From Limnephilus marmoratus (lineage: Eukaryota; Arthropoda; Insecta; Trichoptera; Limnephilidae): a stretch of 64,000 nt of DNA. Below are positions 34,733 through 47,860 of the stretch, one piece after another; the first letter of the stretch is position 1; each line of letters opens with the position of its first letter. Both the position numbers and the translations under genes were made by a program. Below the pieces are notes generated by a model, which worked only from the letters and a program-made list of their open reading frames with translations, did not search any database and was not told the origin of the DNA. The stretch covers positions 45,355,460 through 45,419,459 of the forward strand of contig OU862913.1 of assembly GCA_917880885.1 (NCBI GenBank). Reading direction: 5' to 3'.

Positions 34733-37700
34733 GCGACGAACTGACTGAAATCTAAAATCTGCCAAATGTAGAATTTGGAAATTCTTCTTATAAAATTTTC
34801 ATCGTTTCATGGGCACTTTGTCAAACTTGGGGTAGGTCATAACTTCACCCCAATGGCACTGAACGGTTTGAAATTTTGTATTCCTAATAAGAATCTTGGT
34901 CTGTACACGAATCAATAAAAAAAATCTGCCAAAATCAGAATTTAAAAAAAAACATCGTTTTATTACTTGGGGTTGGTCGTTTAAGCACTTGGGGTCGGTC
35001 GTCTTAACAATTGGGTTCGGGCAAAACTTCGGCCGTACGCCACCAAACCGACTGAAATTTTATATTCTAACTAAAGAATCAAGGTCCTTACTCGAATCAA
35101 TCAAAAAAATCTGTCAATGGAAGAATTTAAAAAAAATCATCATTTTAACCGTTGGGGTCGGTCTTTTTAGCACTTGGGGTCGGTCGATTTATCTCTTGGG
35201 TTCTGTCATAACTTCGGCCCTATGGCGACGAACTGACTGAAAACTAAAATCTGCCGAAAGTAGAATTTTGAAATTCTTCTATAATATTTTCATCGTTTCA
35301 TAGGCACTTTGTCAAACTTGGGGTAGGTCATAACTTCGTCCCAATGGCACCCAACGGTTTGAAAATTTGTATTCATATGAATCATGGTCTCTACACCAAT
35401 CAATTAAAAAAATCTACCAATAGAAGAATAAAAAAAAACATCGTTTTAATACTTGGGTTTGGTCGTTTTAGCACTTGGGGTCGGTCGATTTAACTAGTGG
35501 CTTCGGACAGAACTTCGGCCCTATGCCACCAAACCGACTGAAATTTTGTATTCTAACTAAGAATCAAGGTCCTTACTCGAATCAATCAAAAAAATCTGTC
35601 AATGGAAGAATTTAAAAAAAATCATCATTTTATCCGTTGGGGTCGGTCTTTTTAGCACTTGGGGTCGGTCGATTTAACTCTTTGGTTCTGTCATAACTTC
35701 GGCCCTATGGCGACGAACTGACTGAAATCTAAAATCTGCCAAAAGCAGAATTTTGAAATTCTTCTTATAAAATTTTCATCGTTTCATGTGCACTTTTTCA
35801 AACTTGGGGAACTTCATAAATTCATCCCAATGGCACTGAAGGGTTTGAAATTTTGTATTCTTAATAAGAATCATGGTCTGTACACGAATCATTAAAAAAA
35901 AATTCCAAAACATGAATTTAAAAATAAATCATCGTTTTAACACTTGGGGTTGGTCGTTATAGCCCTTGGGGTCGGTCGTTTTGACTATTGGGTTCGGATA
36001 GAACTTCGGCCATATGCAACCAAACTGACAGAATTTTTGTATTCTTCTAAGAATCAAGGTCCTTACTCGAATCAATCAAAAAAAATCTGTCAAAGGAAGA
36101 ATTTGAAAAAATCATCATTTTAAGCCTTGGGGTCGGTCTTTTCAGCACTTGGGGTCAATCGATTTAACTCTTGGGTTCTGTCATAACTTCGGCCCTATGG
36201 CGACGAACTGACTGAAATCTAAAATCTGCCAAACGTAGTATTTGGAAATTCTTCTTATAAAATTTTCATCGTTTCATGGGCACTTTGTCAAACTTGGGGT
36301 AGGTCATAACTTCACCCCAATGGCACTGAACGGTTTGAAATTTTGTATTCTTAATAAGACTCATGGTCTTTACACCAATCAAAAAAAAAATCTGCCAAAA
36401 GAAGAATTTAAAAAAAACCATCGTTTTAATACTTGGGGTTGGTCGTTTTAGCACTTGGGGTCGGTCGTCTTAACAATTGGGTTCGGACAAAACTTCGGCC
36501 CTATGCCACCAAACCGACTGAAATTTTGTAATCTAACCAAGAATCAAGGTCCTTACTTGAATCAATCAAAAAAATCTGTCAATGGAAGAATTTTAAAAAA
36601 AACATCATTTTAACCGTTGGGGTCGGTCTTTTTAGCACTTGGGGTCCCAATGGCACTCAACGGTTTGAAAATTTGTATTCATAAGAATCATGGTCTCTAC
36701 ACCAATCAATTAAAAAAAATCTACCAATAGAAGAATTAAAAAAAAAAAACCATCGTTTTAATACTTGGGTTTGGTCGTTTTAGCACTTGGGGTCGGTCGA
36801 TTTAATTAATGGCTTCGGACAGAACTTCGGCCCTATGCCACCAAACCGACCGAAATTTTGTATTCTTACTAAGAATCAAGGTCCTTACTGGAATCAATCA
36901 AAAAAATCTGGCAAAGGAAGAATTTTTAAATTCTTCTTATAAAATTTTCATCGTTTCATGGGCACTTTGTCAACTTGGGTTAGGTCATAACTTCACCCCA
37001 ATGGCACTGAACGGTTTGAAATTTGTATCTGCCAAATCTGCCAAAAGAAGAAATTTAAAAAAAAAACATCGTTTTAATACTTGGATTTGGTCGTTGTAGC
37101 ACTTGGGTTCGGTCGTTTTAACTATTGGGTTCGGACAGAACTTCGGCCCTATGGCACCAAATCGACTGAAATTTTGTATTCTTACTAAGAATCAAGGTCC
37201 TTACTCGAATCAATCAAAAAAATCTGTCAATGTCGAATTTTGAAATTCTTCTTAAAAAATTTTCATGGTTTCATGGGCACTTTGTCAAACTTGGGGTAGG
37301 TCATAACTTCACCCCAATGGCACTGAACGGTTTGAAATTTTGTATTCTTAATAAGAATCTTGGTCTGTACACGAATCAATAAAAAAAATCTGACAAAAGA
37401 AGAATTTAAAAAAAACATCGTTATAATACTTGGGGTTGGCCTTTTTAGCACTTGGGGTCGGTCGTTTTAACTATAAGGTTCGGACAGAACTTCGGCCCTA
37501 TGCAACCAAACCGACTGAATTTTTGTATTCTTACTAAGAATCAAGGTCCTTACTCGAATCAATCAAAAAAATCTGTCAAAGGAAGAATTTTAAAAAATCA
37601 TCATTTTAAGCTTTGGGGTCGGTCTTTTTAGCACTTGGGGTCGGTCGATTTAATTCTTGGGTTCTGTCATAACTTCGGCCCTATGGCGACGAACTGACTG

Positions 37701-38820
37701 AAATCTAAAATATGCCAAAAGTAGAATTTTGAAATTCTTATAAAATTTTCATCGTTTCATGGGCACTTTGTCAAACTTGGGGTAGGTCATAACTTCACCC
37801 CAATGGCACTGAACGGTTTGAAATTTGTATCTGCCAAATCTGCCAAAAGAAGAAATTAAAAAAAAAAACATCGTTTTAATACTTGGAGTTGGTAGTTTTA
37901 GCACTTGGGTTCGGTCATTTTAACTATTGGGTTAGAACAGAACTTCGGCCCTATGCCACCAAACCGACTGAAATTTTGTATTCTTACTAAGAATCAAGGT
38001 CCTTACTCGAATCAATCAAAAAAATCTGTCAATGTGGAATTTTGAAATTCGTCTTATAAAATTTTCATCGTTTCATGGGCACTTTGTCAAACTTGGCGTA
38101 GGTCATAACATCACCCCAATGGCACTGAACGGTTTGAAATTTTGTATTCTTAATAAGAATCTTGGTCTGTACACGAATCAATAAAAAAAATCTGACAAAA
38201 GAAGAAATTTAAAAAAAACAGCGTTATAATACTTGGAGTTGGTATTTTTAGCACTTGGGGTCGGTCGTTTTAACTATTGGGTTCGGACAGAACTTCGGCC
38301 CTTTGCAACCAAACCGACTGAAATTTTGTATTCTTACTAAGAATCAAGGACCTTACTGGAATCAATCAAAAAAATCTGGCAAAGGAAGAATTTGAAAAAA
38401 ATCATCATTTTAACCCTTGGGGTGGGTCTTTTTAGCACTTGGGGTCGGTCGATTTAACTCTCGGGCTCTGTCATAACTTCGGCCCTACGGCGACGAACTG
38501 ACTGAAATCTAAAATCTGCCAAATGTAGAATTTTGAAATTCTTCTTATAAAATTTTCATCGTTTCATGGGCACTTTGTCAAACTTGGGGTAGGTCATAAA
38601 TTCATCCCAATGGCACTGAACGGTTCGAAATTTTGTATTCTTAATAAGAATCTTGGTCTGTACACCAATCAATTAAAAAAAAATCTACCAAAAGAAGAAT
38701 TAAAAAAAAAAACATCGTTTTAATACTTGGGTTCGGTCGTTTTAACTATTGGGTTCGGACAGAACTTCGGCCCTATGCCACCAAACCGACTGAAATTTTG
38801 TATTCTTACTAAGAATCAAG

Positions 38821-39800
38821 GACCTTACTGGAATCAATCAAAAAAATCTGGCAAAGGAAGAATTTGAAAAAAATCATCATTTTAACCCTTGGGGTGGGTC
38901 TTTTTAGCACTTGGGGTCGGTCGATTTAACTCTCAGGCTCTGTCATAACTTCGGCCCTACGGCGACGAACTGACTGAAATCTAAAATCTGCCAAATGTGG
39001 AATTTTGAAATTCTTCTTATAAAATTTTCATCGTTTCATGGGCACTTTGTCATACTTGTCGTAGGTCATAACATCACCCCAATGGCACTGAACGGTTTGA
39101 AATTTTGTATTCTTAATAAGAATCTTGGTCTGTACACGAATCAATAAAAAAAATCTGACAAAAGAAGAATTTAAAAAAAACAGCGTTATAATACTTGAAG
39201 TTGGTATTTTTAGCACTTGGGGTCGGTCGTTTTAACTATTGGGTTCGGACAGAACTTCGGCCCTATGCAACCAAACCGACTGAAATTTTGTATTCTTACT
39301 AAGAATCAAGGACCTTACTGGAATCAATCAAAAAAATCTGGCAAAGGAAGAATTTGAAACAAATCATCATTTTAACCCTTGGGGTGGGTCTTTTTAGCAC
39401 TTGGGGTCGGTCGATTTAACTCTCAGGCTCTGTCATAACTTCGGCCCTACGGCGACGAACTGACTGAAATCTAAAATCTGCCAAATGTGGAATTTTGAAA
39501 TTCTTCTTATAAAATTTTCATCGTTTCATGGGCACTTTGTCATACTTGTCGTAGGTCATAACATCACCCCAATGGCACTGAACGGTTTGAAATTTTGTAT
39601 TCTTAATAAGAATCTTGGTCTGTACACGAATCAATAAAAAAAATCTGACAAAAGAAGAATTTAAAAAAAACAGCGTTATAATACTTGAAGTTGGTATTTT
39701 TAGCACTTGGGGTCGGTCGTTTTAACTATTGGGTTCGGACAGAACTTCGGCCCTATGCAACCAAACCGACTGAAATTTTGTATTCTTACTAAGAATCAAG
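38821..39800. repeat. 490-bp direct duplication, two near-identical units
   Basis: Copies 38821-39310 and 39311-39800, offset exactly 490. They share rare variants such as CATACTTGTCGTAGG and ACTCTCAGGCTCTG, which other units lack. They show the basic unit length: A about 183, B about 174, C about 133 bp. Confidence 0.93.
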
Positions 39801-42800
39801 GACCTTACTGGAACCAATCAAAAAAATCTGGCAAAGGAAGAATTTGAAAAAAATCATCATTTTAACCCTTGGGGTGGGTCTTTTTAGCACTTGGGGTCAG
39901 TCGATTTAACTCTCGGGCTCTGTCATAACTTCGGCCCTACGGCGACGAACTGACTGAAATCTAAAATCTGCCAAATGTAGAATTTTGAAATTCTTCTTAT
40001 AAAATTTTCATCGTTTCATGGGCACTTTGTCAAACTCGGGGTAGGTCATAACTTCACCCCAATGGCACTGAACGGTTTGAAATTTTGTATCTGCCAAATC
40101 TGCCAAAAGAAGAAATTTAAAAAAAAACATCGTTTTAATACTTGGAGTTGGTCGTTTTAGCACTTGGGGTGGGTCGTTTTAACTATCGGGTTCGGACAGA
40201 ACTTCGGCCCTATGCCACCAAACCGACTGAAATTTTGTATTCTTACTAAGAATCAAGGTCCTTACTCGAATCAATCAAAAAAATCTGTCAATGTCGAATT
40301 TTTAAATTCTTCTTATAAAATTTTCATCGTTTCATGGGCACTTTGTCAAACTTGGGGTAGGTCATAACTTCACCCCAATGGCACTCAACGGTTTGAAATT
40401 TTGTATTCTTAATAAGACTCATGGTCTTTACACCAATCAATTAAAAAAAATCTACCAAAAGAAGAATTAAAAAAAAAAAACCATCGTTTTAATACTTGGG
40501 TTCGGTCGTTTTAACTATTAGGTTCGGACAGAACTTCGGCCCTATGCTACCAAACCGACTGAAATTTTGTATTCTTACTAAGAATCAAGGTCCTTACTCG
40601 AATCAATCAAAAAATCTGTCAAAGGAAGAATTTAAAAAAAATCATCATTTTAACCGTTGGGGTCGGTCTTTTTAGCACTTGGGGTCGGTCGATTTATCTC
40701 TTGGGTTCTGTCATAACTTTGGCCCTATGGCGACGAACTGACTGAAAACTAAAATCTGCCGAAAGTAGAATTTTGAAATTCTTCTTATAATATTTTCATC
40801 GTTTCATAGGCACTTTGTTAAACTTGGGGTAGGTCATAACTTCGTCCCAATGGCACTCAACGGTTTGAAAATTTGTATTCATAAGAATCATGGTCTCTAC
40901 ACCAATCAATTAAAAAAAATCTACCAATAGAAGAATTAAAAAAAAAAAACCATCGTTTTAATACTTGGGTTTGGTCGTTTTAGCACTTGGGGTCGGTCGA
41001 TTTAACTAATGGCTTCGGACAGAACTTCGGCCCTATGCCACCAAACCGACTGAAATTTTGTATTCTTACTAAGAATCAAGGTCCTTACTCGAATCAATCA
41101 AAAAATCTGTCAAAGAAGAATTTTAAAAAATCATCATTTTAAGCCTTGGGGTCGGTCTTTTTAGCACTTGGGGTCGGTCGATTTAACTCTTGGGTTCTGT
41201 CATAACTTCGGCCCTATGGCGACGAACTGACTGAAATCTAAAATCTGCCAAATGTAGAATTTGGAAATTCTTCTTATAAAATTTTCATCGTTTCATGGGC
41301 ACTTTGTCAAACTCGGGGTAGGTCATAACTTCACCCTAATGGCACTGAACGGTTTGAAATTTTGTATCTGCCAAATCTGCCAAAAGAAGAAATTAAAAAA
41401 AAAACATCGTTTTAATACTTGGAGTTGGTCGTTTAAGCACTTGGGGTGGGTCGTTTTAACTATCGGGTTCGGACAGAACTTCGGCCCTATGCCACCAAAC
41501 CGACTGAAATTTTGTATTCTTACAAAGAATCAAGGTTCTTACTCGAATCAATCAAAAAAATCTGTCAATGTCGAATTTTTAAATTCTTCTTATAAAATTT
41601 TCATCGTTTCATGGGCACTTTGTCAAACTTGGGGTAGGTCATAACTTCATCCCAATGGCACTGAAAGGTTTGAAATTTTGTATTCTTAATAAGAATCTTG
41701 GTCTGTACACGAATCAATAAAAAAAATCTGACAAAAGAGGAATTTTAAAAAAAACAGCGTTATAATACTTGGAGTTGGTATTTTTAGCACTTGGGGTCGG
41801 TCGTTTTAACTATTGGGTTCGGACAGAACTTCGGCCCTATGCAACCAAACCGACTGAAATTTTGTATTCTTACTAAGAATCAAGGACCTTACTGGAATCA
41901 ATCAAAAAAATCTGGCAAAGGAAGAATTTGAAAAAAATTATCATTTTAACCCTTGGGGTGGGTCTTTTTAGCACTTGGGGTCGGTCGATTTAACTCTCGG
42001 GCTCTGTCATAACTTCGGCCCTACGGCGACGAACTGACTGAAATCTAAAATCTGCCAAATGTAGAATTTTGAAATTCTTCTTATAAAATTTTCATCGTTT
42101 CATGGGCACTTTGTCAAACTTGGGGTAGGTCATAAATTCATCCCAATGGCACTGAACGGTTCGAAATTTTGTATTCTTAATAAGAATCTTGGTCTGTACA
42201 CCAATCAAAAAAAAAAAATCTACCAAAAGAAGAATTAAAAAAAAAAACATCGTTTTAATACTTGGGTTCGGTCGTTTTAACTATTGGGTTCGGACAGAAC
42301 TTCGGCCCTATGCCACCAAACCGACTGAAATTTTGTATTCTTACTAAGAATCAAGGACCTTACTGGAATCAATCAAAAAAATCTGGCAAAGGAAGAATTT
42401 GAAAAAAATCATCATTTTAACCCTTGGGGTCGGTCTTTTTAGCACTTGGGGTCGGTCGATTTAACTCTCGGGCTCTGTCATAACTTCGGCCCTACGGCGA
42501 CGAACAGACTGAAATCTAAAATCTGCCAAATGTAGAATTTTGAAATTCTTCTTATAAAATTTTCATCGTTTCACGGGCACTTTGTCATACTTGGCGTAGG
42601 TCATAAAATCACCCCAATGGCACTGTACGGTTTGAAATTTTGTATTCTTAATAAGAATCTTGGTCTGTACACGAATCAATAAAAAAAATCTGACAAAAGA
42701 AGAATTTAAAAAAAACAGCGTTATAATACTTGAAGTTGGTATTTTTAGCACTTGGGGTCGGTCGTTTTGACTATTGGGTTCGGACAGAACTTCGGCCCTA

Positions 42801-44290
42801 TGCAACCAAACCGACTGAAATTTTGTATTCTTACTAAGAATCAAGGACCTTACTGGAATCAATGAAAAAAATCTGGCAAAGGAAGAATTTGAAAAAAATC
42901 ATCATTTTAACCCTTGGGGTGGGTCTTTTTAGCACTTGGGGTCGGTCGATTTAACTCTCGGGCTCTGTCATAACTTCGGCCCTACGGCGACGAACTGACT
43001 GAAATCTAAAATCTGCCAAATGTAGAATTTTGAAATTCTTCTTATAAAATTTTCATCGTTTCATGGGCACTTTGTCAAACTTGGCGTAGGTCATAACATC
43101 ACCCCAATGGCACTGAACGGTTTGAAATTTTGTATTCTTAATAAGAATCTTGGTCTGTACACGAATCAATAAAAAAAATCTGACAAAAGAAGAATTAAAA
43201 AAAAAACAGCGTTATAATAATTGGAGTTGGTATTTTTAGCACTTGGGGTCGGTAGTTTTAACTATTGGGTTCGGACAGAACTTCGGCCCTATGCAACCAA
43301 ACCAACTGAAATTTTGTATTCTTACTAAGAATCAAGGACCTTACTGGAATCAATCAAAAAAATCTGGCAAAGGAAGAATTTGAAAAAAATCATCATTTTA
43401 ACCCTTGGGGTGGGTCTTTTTAGCACTTGGGGTCGGTCGATTTAACTCTCGGGCTCTTTCATAACTTCGGCCCTACGGCGACGAACTGACTGAAATCTAA
43501 AATCTGCCAAATGTGGAATTTTGAAATTCTTCTTATAAACTTTTCATCGTTTCATGGGCACTTTGTCATACTTGGCGTAGGTCATAACATCACCCCAATG
43601 GCACTGAACGGTTTGAAATTTTGTATTCTTAATAAGAATCTTGGTCTGTACACGAATCAATAAAAAAAATCTGACAAAAAAAGAATTTAAAAAAAAACAG
43701 CGTTATAATACTTGAAGTTGGTATTTTTAGCACTTGGGGTCGGTCGTTTTAAATATTGGGTTCGGACAGAACTTCGGCCCTATGCAACCAAACCGACTGA
43801 AATTTTGTATTCTTACTTAGAATCAAGGACCTTACTGGAATCAATCAAAAAAATCTGGCAAAGGAAGAATTTGAAAAAAATCATCATTTTAACCCTTGAA
43901 GTGGGTCTTTTTAGCACTTGGGGTCGGTCGATTTAACTCTCGGGCTCTGTCATAACTTCGGCCCTACGGCGACGAACTGACTGAAATCTAAAATCTGCCA
44001 AATGTAGAATTTTGAAATTCTTCTTATAAAATTTTCATCGTTTCATGGGCACTTTGTCAAACTCGGGGTAGGTCATAACTTCACCCCAATGGCACTGAAC
44101 GGTTTGAAATTTTGTATCTGCCAAATCTGCCAAAAGAAGAAATTAAAAAAAAAAAAATCGTTTTAATACTTGGAGTTGGTCGTTTTAGCACTTGGGGTGG
44201 GTCGTTTTAACTATCGGGTTCGGACAGAACTTCGGCCCTATGCCACCAAACCGACTGAAATTTTGTATTCTTACTAAGAATCAAGGTCCT

Positions 44291-44334
44291 TACATCATTT
44301 AGTCTTAATAGTCTTTACATTTTATTAATCAAAA
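44291..44334. repeat. Short non-satellite insert inside a B sub-monomer (copy 1)
   Basis: After GGTCCTTAC the expected TCGAATCAAT is replaced by about 35 bases beginning TACATCATTTAGTCTTAATA, and the satellite then resumes at ATCAAAAAAATCTG. The same insert recurs at about 46097. Confidence 0.85.
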
Positions 44335-46096
44335 AAATCTGTCAATGTGGAATTTTGAAATTCTTCTTATAAAATTTTCATCGTTTCATGGGCACTTTGT
44401 CAAACTTGGGGTAGATCATAACATCACCCCAATGGCACTGAACGGTTTGAAATTTTGTATTCTTAATAAGAATCTTGGTCTGTACACGAATCAATAAAAA
44501 AAATCTGACAAAAGAGGAATTTTAAAAAAAACAGCGTTATAATACTTGGAGTTGGTATTTTTAGCACTTGGGGTCGGTCGATTTAACTAATGGCTTCGGA
44601 CAGAACTTCGGCCCTATGACACCAAGCCGACTGAAATTTTGTATTCTTACTAAGAATCAAGGTCCTTACTCGAATCAATCAAAAAATCTTTCAAAAGAAG
44701 AATTTTAAAAAATCATCATTTTAAGCCTTGGGGTCGGTCTTTTTAGCACTTGGGGTCGGTCGATTTAACTCTTGGGTTCTGTCATAACTTCGGCCCTATG
44801 GCGACGAACTGACTGAAATCTAAAATCTGCCAAATGTAGAATTTGGAAATTCTTCTTATAAAATTTTCATCGTTTCATGGGCACTTTGTCACACTTGGGG
44901 TAGGTCATAACTTCACCCCAATGGCACTGAACGGTTTGAAATTTTGTATTCTTAATAAGACTCATGGTCTTTACACCAATCAATAAAAAAAATCTGCCAA
45001 AAGAAGAATTTAAAAAAACCATCGTTTTAATACTTGGGGTTGGTCGTTTTAGCACTTGGGGTCGGTCGTCTTAACAATTGAGTTCGGACAGAACTTCGGC
45101 CCTATGCCACCAAACCTACTGAATTTTTGTATTCTTACTAAGAATCAAGGTCCTTACTCGAATCAATTAAAAAAATCTGACAAAAGAAGAATTTTAAAAA
45201 AAACATCGTTATAATACTTGGGGTTGGTCTTTTTAGCACTTGGGGTCGGTCGTTTTAACTATTGGGTTCGGACAGAACTTCGGCCTTATGCAACCAAACC
45301 GACTGAAATTTTGTATTCTTACTAAGGATCAAGGTCCTTACTGGAATCAATCAAAAAAATCTGGCAAAGGAAAAATTTGAAAAAAATCATCGTTTTAACC
45401 CTTGGGGTGGGTCTTTTTAGCACTTGGGGTCGGTCGATTTAACTCTCGGGTTCCGTCATAACTTCGGCCCTACGGCGACGAACTGACTGAAATCTAAAAT
45501 CTGCCAAATGTAGAATTTTGAAATTCTTCTTATAAAATTTTCATCGTTTCATGGGCACTTTGTCAAACTTGAGGTAGATCATAACTTCACCCCAATGGCA
45601 CTGAACGGTTTGAAATTTTGTATCTGCCAAATCTGCCAAAAGAAGAAATCAATCAAAAAAATCTGTCAAAGGAAGAATTTTCAAAAATCATCATTTTAAG
45701 CCTTGGGGTCGGTCTTTTTAGCACTTGGGGTCGCTCGATTTAATTCTTGGGTTCTGTCAAAACTTCGGCCCTATGGCGACGAACTGACTGAAATCTAAAA
45801 TATGCCAAAAGTAAAATTTTGAAAATCTTCTTATAAAATTTTCATCGTTTCATGGGCACTTTGTCAAACTTGGGGTAGGTCATAACTTCACCCCAATGGC
45901 ACTGAACGGTTTGAAATTTGTATCTGCCAAATCTGCCAAAAGAAGAAATTAAAAAAAAAAACATCGTTTTAATTCTTGGAGTTGGTCGTTTTAGCACTTG
46001 GGTTCGGTCGTTTTAACTATTGGGTTCGGACAGAACTTCGGCCCTATGCCACCAAACCGACTGAAATATTGTATTCTTACTAAGAATCAAGGTCCT

Positions 46097-46137
46097 TACA
46101 TCATTTAGTCTTAATAGTTTTTACATTTTATCAATCA
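46097..46137. repeat. Short non-satellite insert inside a B sub-monomer (copy 2)
   Basis: Same insert and same junctions as at 44291 (offset about 1806), with a few substitutions (AGTTTTTAC for AGTCTTTAC, TATCAATC for TATTAATC). It marks two units as descendants of one insertion event. Confidence 0.85.
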
Positions 46138-47860
46138 AAAAAATCTGTCAATGTGGAATTTTGAAATTCTTCTTATAAAATTTTCATCGTTTCATGGGCA
46201 TTTTGTCAAACTTGGGGTAGGTCATAACTTCACCCCAATGGCACTGAACGGTTTGAAATTTTGTATTCTTAATAACAATCTTGGTCTGTACACGAATCAA
46301 TAAAAAAAATCTGACAAAAGAAGAATTTAAAAAAAAACAGCGTTATAATACTTGGAGTTGGTATTTTTAGCACTTTGGGTCGGTCGATTTAACTCTCGGG
46401 CTCTGTCATAACTTCGGCCCTACGGCGACGAACTGACTGAAATCTAAAATCTGCCAAATGTAGAATTTTGAAATTCTTCTTATAAAATTTTCATCGTTTC
46501 ATGGGCACTTTGTCAAACTTGGGGTAGGTCATAAATTCATCCCAATGGCACTGAACGGTTCGAAATTTTGTATTCTTAATAAGAATCTTGGTCTGTACAC
46601 CAATCAATTAAAAAAAAATCTACCAAAAGAAGAATTAAAAAAAAAAAACATCGTTTTAATACTTGGGTTCGGTCGTTTTAACTATTGGGTTCGGACAGAA
46701 CTTCGACCCTATGCCACCAAACCGACTGAAATTTTGTATTCTTACTAAGAATCAAGGACCTTACTGGAATCAATCAAAAAAATCTGGCAAAGGAAGAATT
46801 TGAAAAAAATCATCATTTTAACCCTTGGGGTGGGTCTTTTTAGCACTTGGGGTCGGTCGATTTAACTCTCGGGCTCTGTCATAACTTCGGCCCTACGGCG
46901 ACGAACTGACTGAAATCTAAAATCTGCCAAATGTGGAATTTTGAAATTCTTCTTATAAAATTTTCATCGTTTCATGGGCACTTTGTCATACTTGGCGTAG
47001 GTCATAACATCACTTCAATGGCACTGAACGGTTTGAAATTTTGTATTCTTAATAAGAATCTTGGTCTGTACACGAATCAATAAAAAAAATCTGACAAAAG
47101 AAGAATTTAAAAAAAAATAGCGTTATAATACTTGAAGTTGGTATTTTTAGCACTTGGGGTCGGTCGTTTTAACTATTGGGTTCGGACAGAACTTCGGCCC
47201 TATGCAACCAAACCGACTGAAATTTTGTATTCTTACTAAGAATCAAGGACCTTACTGGAATCAATCAAAAAAATCTGGCAAAGGAAGAATTTGAAAAAAA
47301 TCATCATTTTAACCCTTGGGGTGGGTCTTTTTAGCACTTGGGGTCGGTCGATTTAACTCTCGGGCTCTGTCATAACTTCGGCCCTACGGCGACGAACTGA
47401 CTGAAATCTAAAATCTGCCAAAGGTAGAATTTTGAAATTGTTATTATAAAATTTTCATCGTTTCATGGGCACTTTGTCAAACTCGGGGTAGGTCATAACT
47501 TCACCCCAATGGCACTGAACGGTTTGAAATTTTGTATCTGCCAAATCTGCCAAAAGAAGAAATTAAAAAAAAAAACATCGTTTTAATACTTGGAGTTGGT
47601 CGTTTTAGCACTTGGGGTGGGTCGTTTTAACTATCGGGTTCGGACAGAACTTCGGCCCTATGCCACCAAACCGACTGAAATTTTGTATTCTTACTAAGAA
47701 TCAAGGTCCTTACTCGAATCAATCAAAAAAATCTGTCAATGTCGAATTTTTAAATTCTTCTTATAAAATTTTCATCGTTTCATGGGCACTTTGTCAAACT
47801 TGGGGTAGGTCATAACTTCACCCCAATGGCACTGAACGGTTTGAAATTTTGTATTCTTAA

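Noticed and set aside
39001..39800. CENP-B box in the satellite
   Set aside because: I searched the unit by eye for the TTCG-N4-A-N2-CGGG core. The TTCGGCCCT and TTCGGACAG sites do not fit the required A and CGGG positions.
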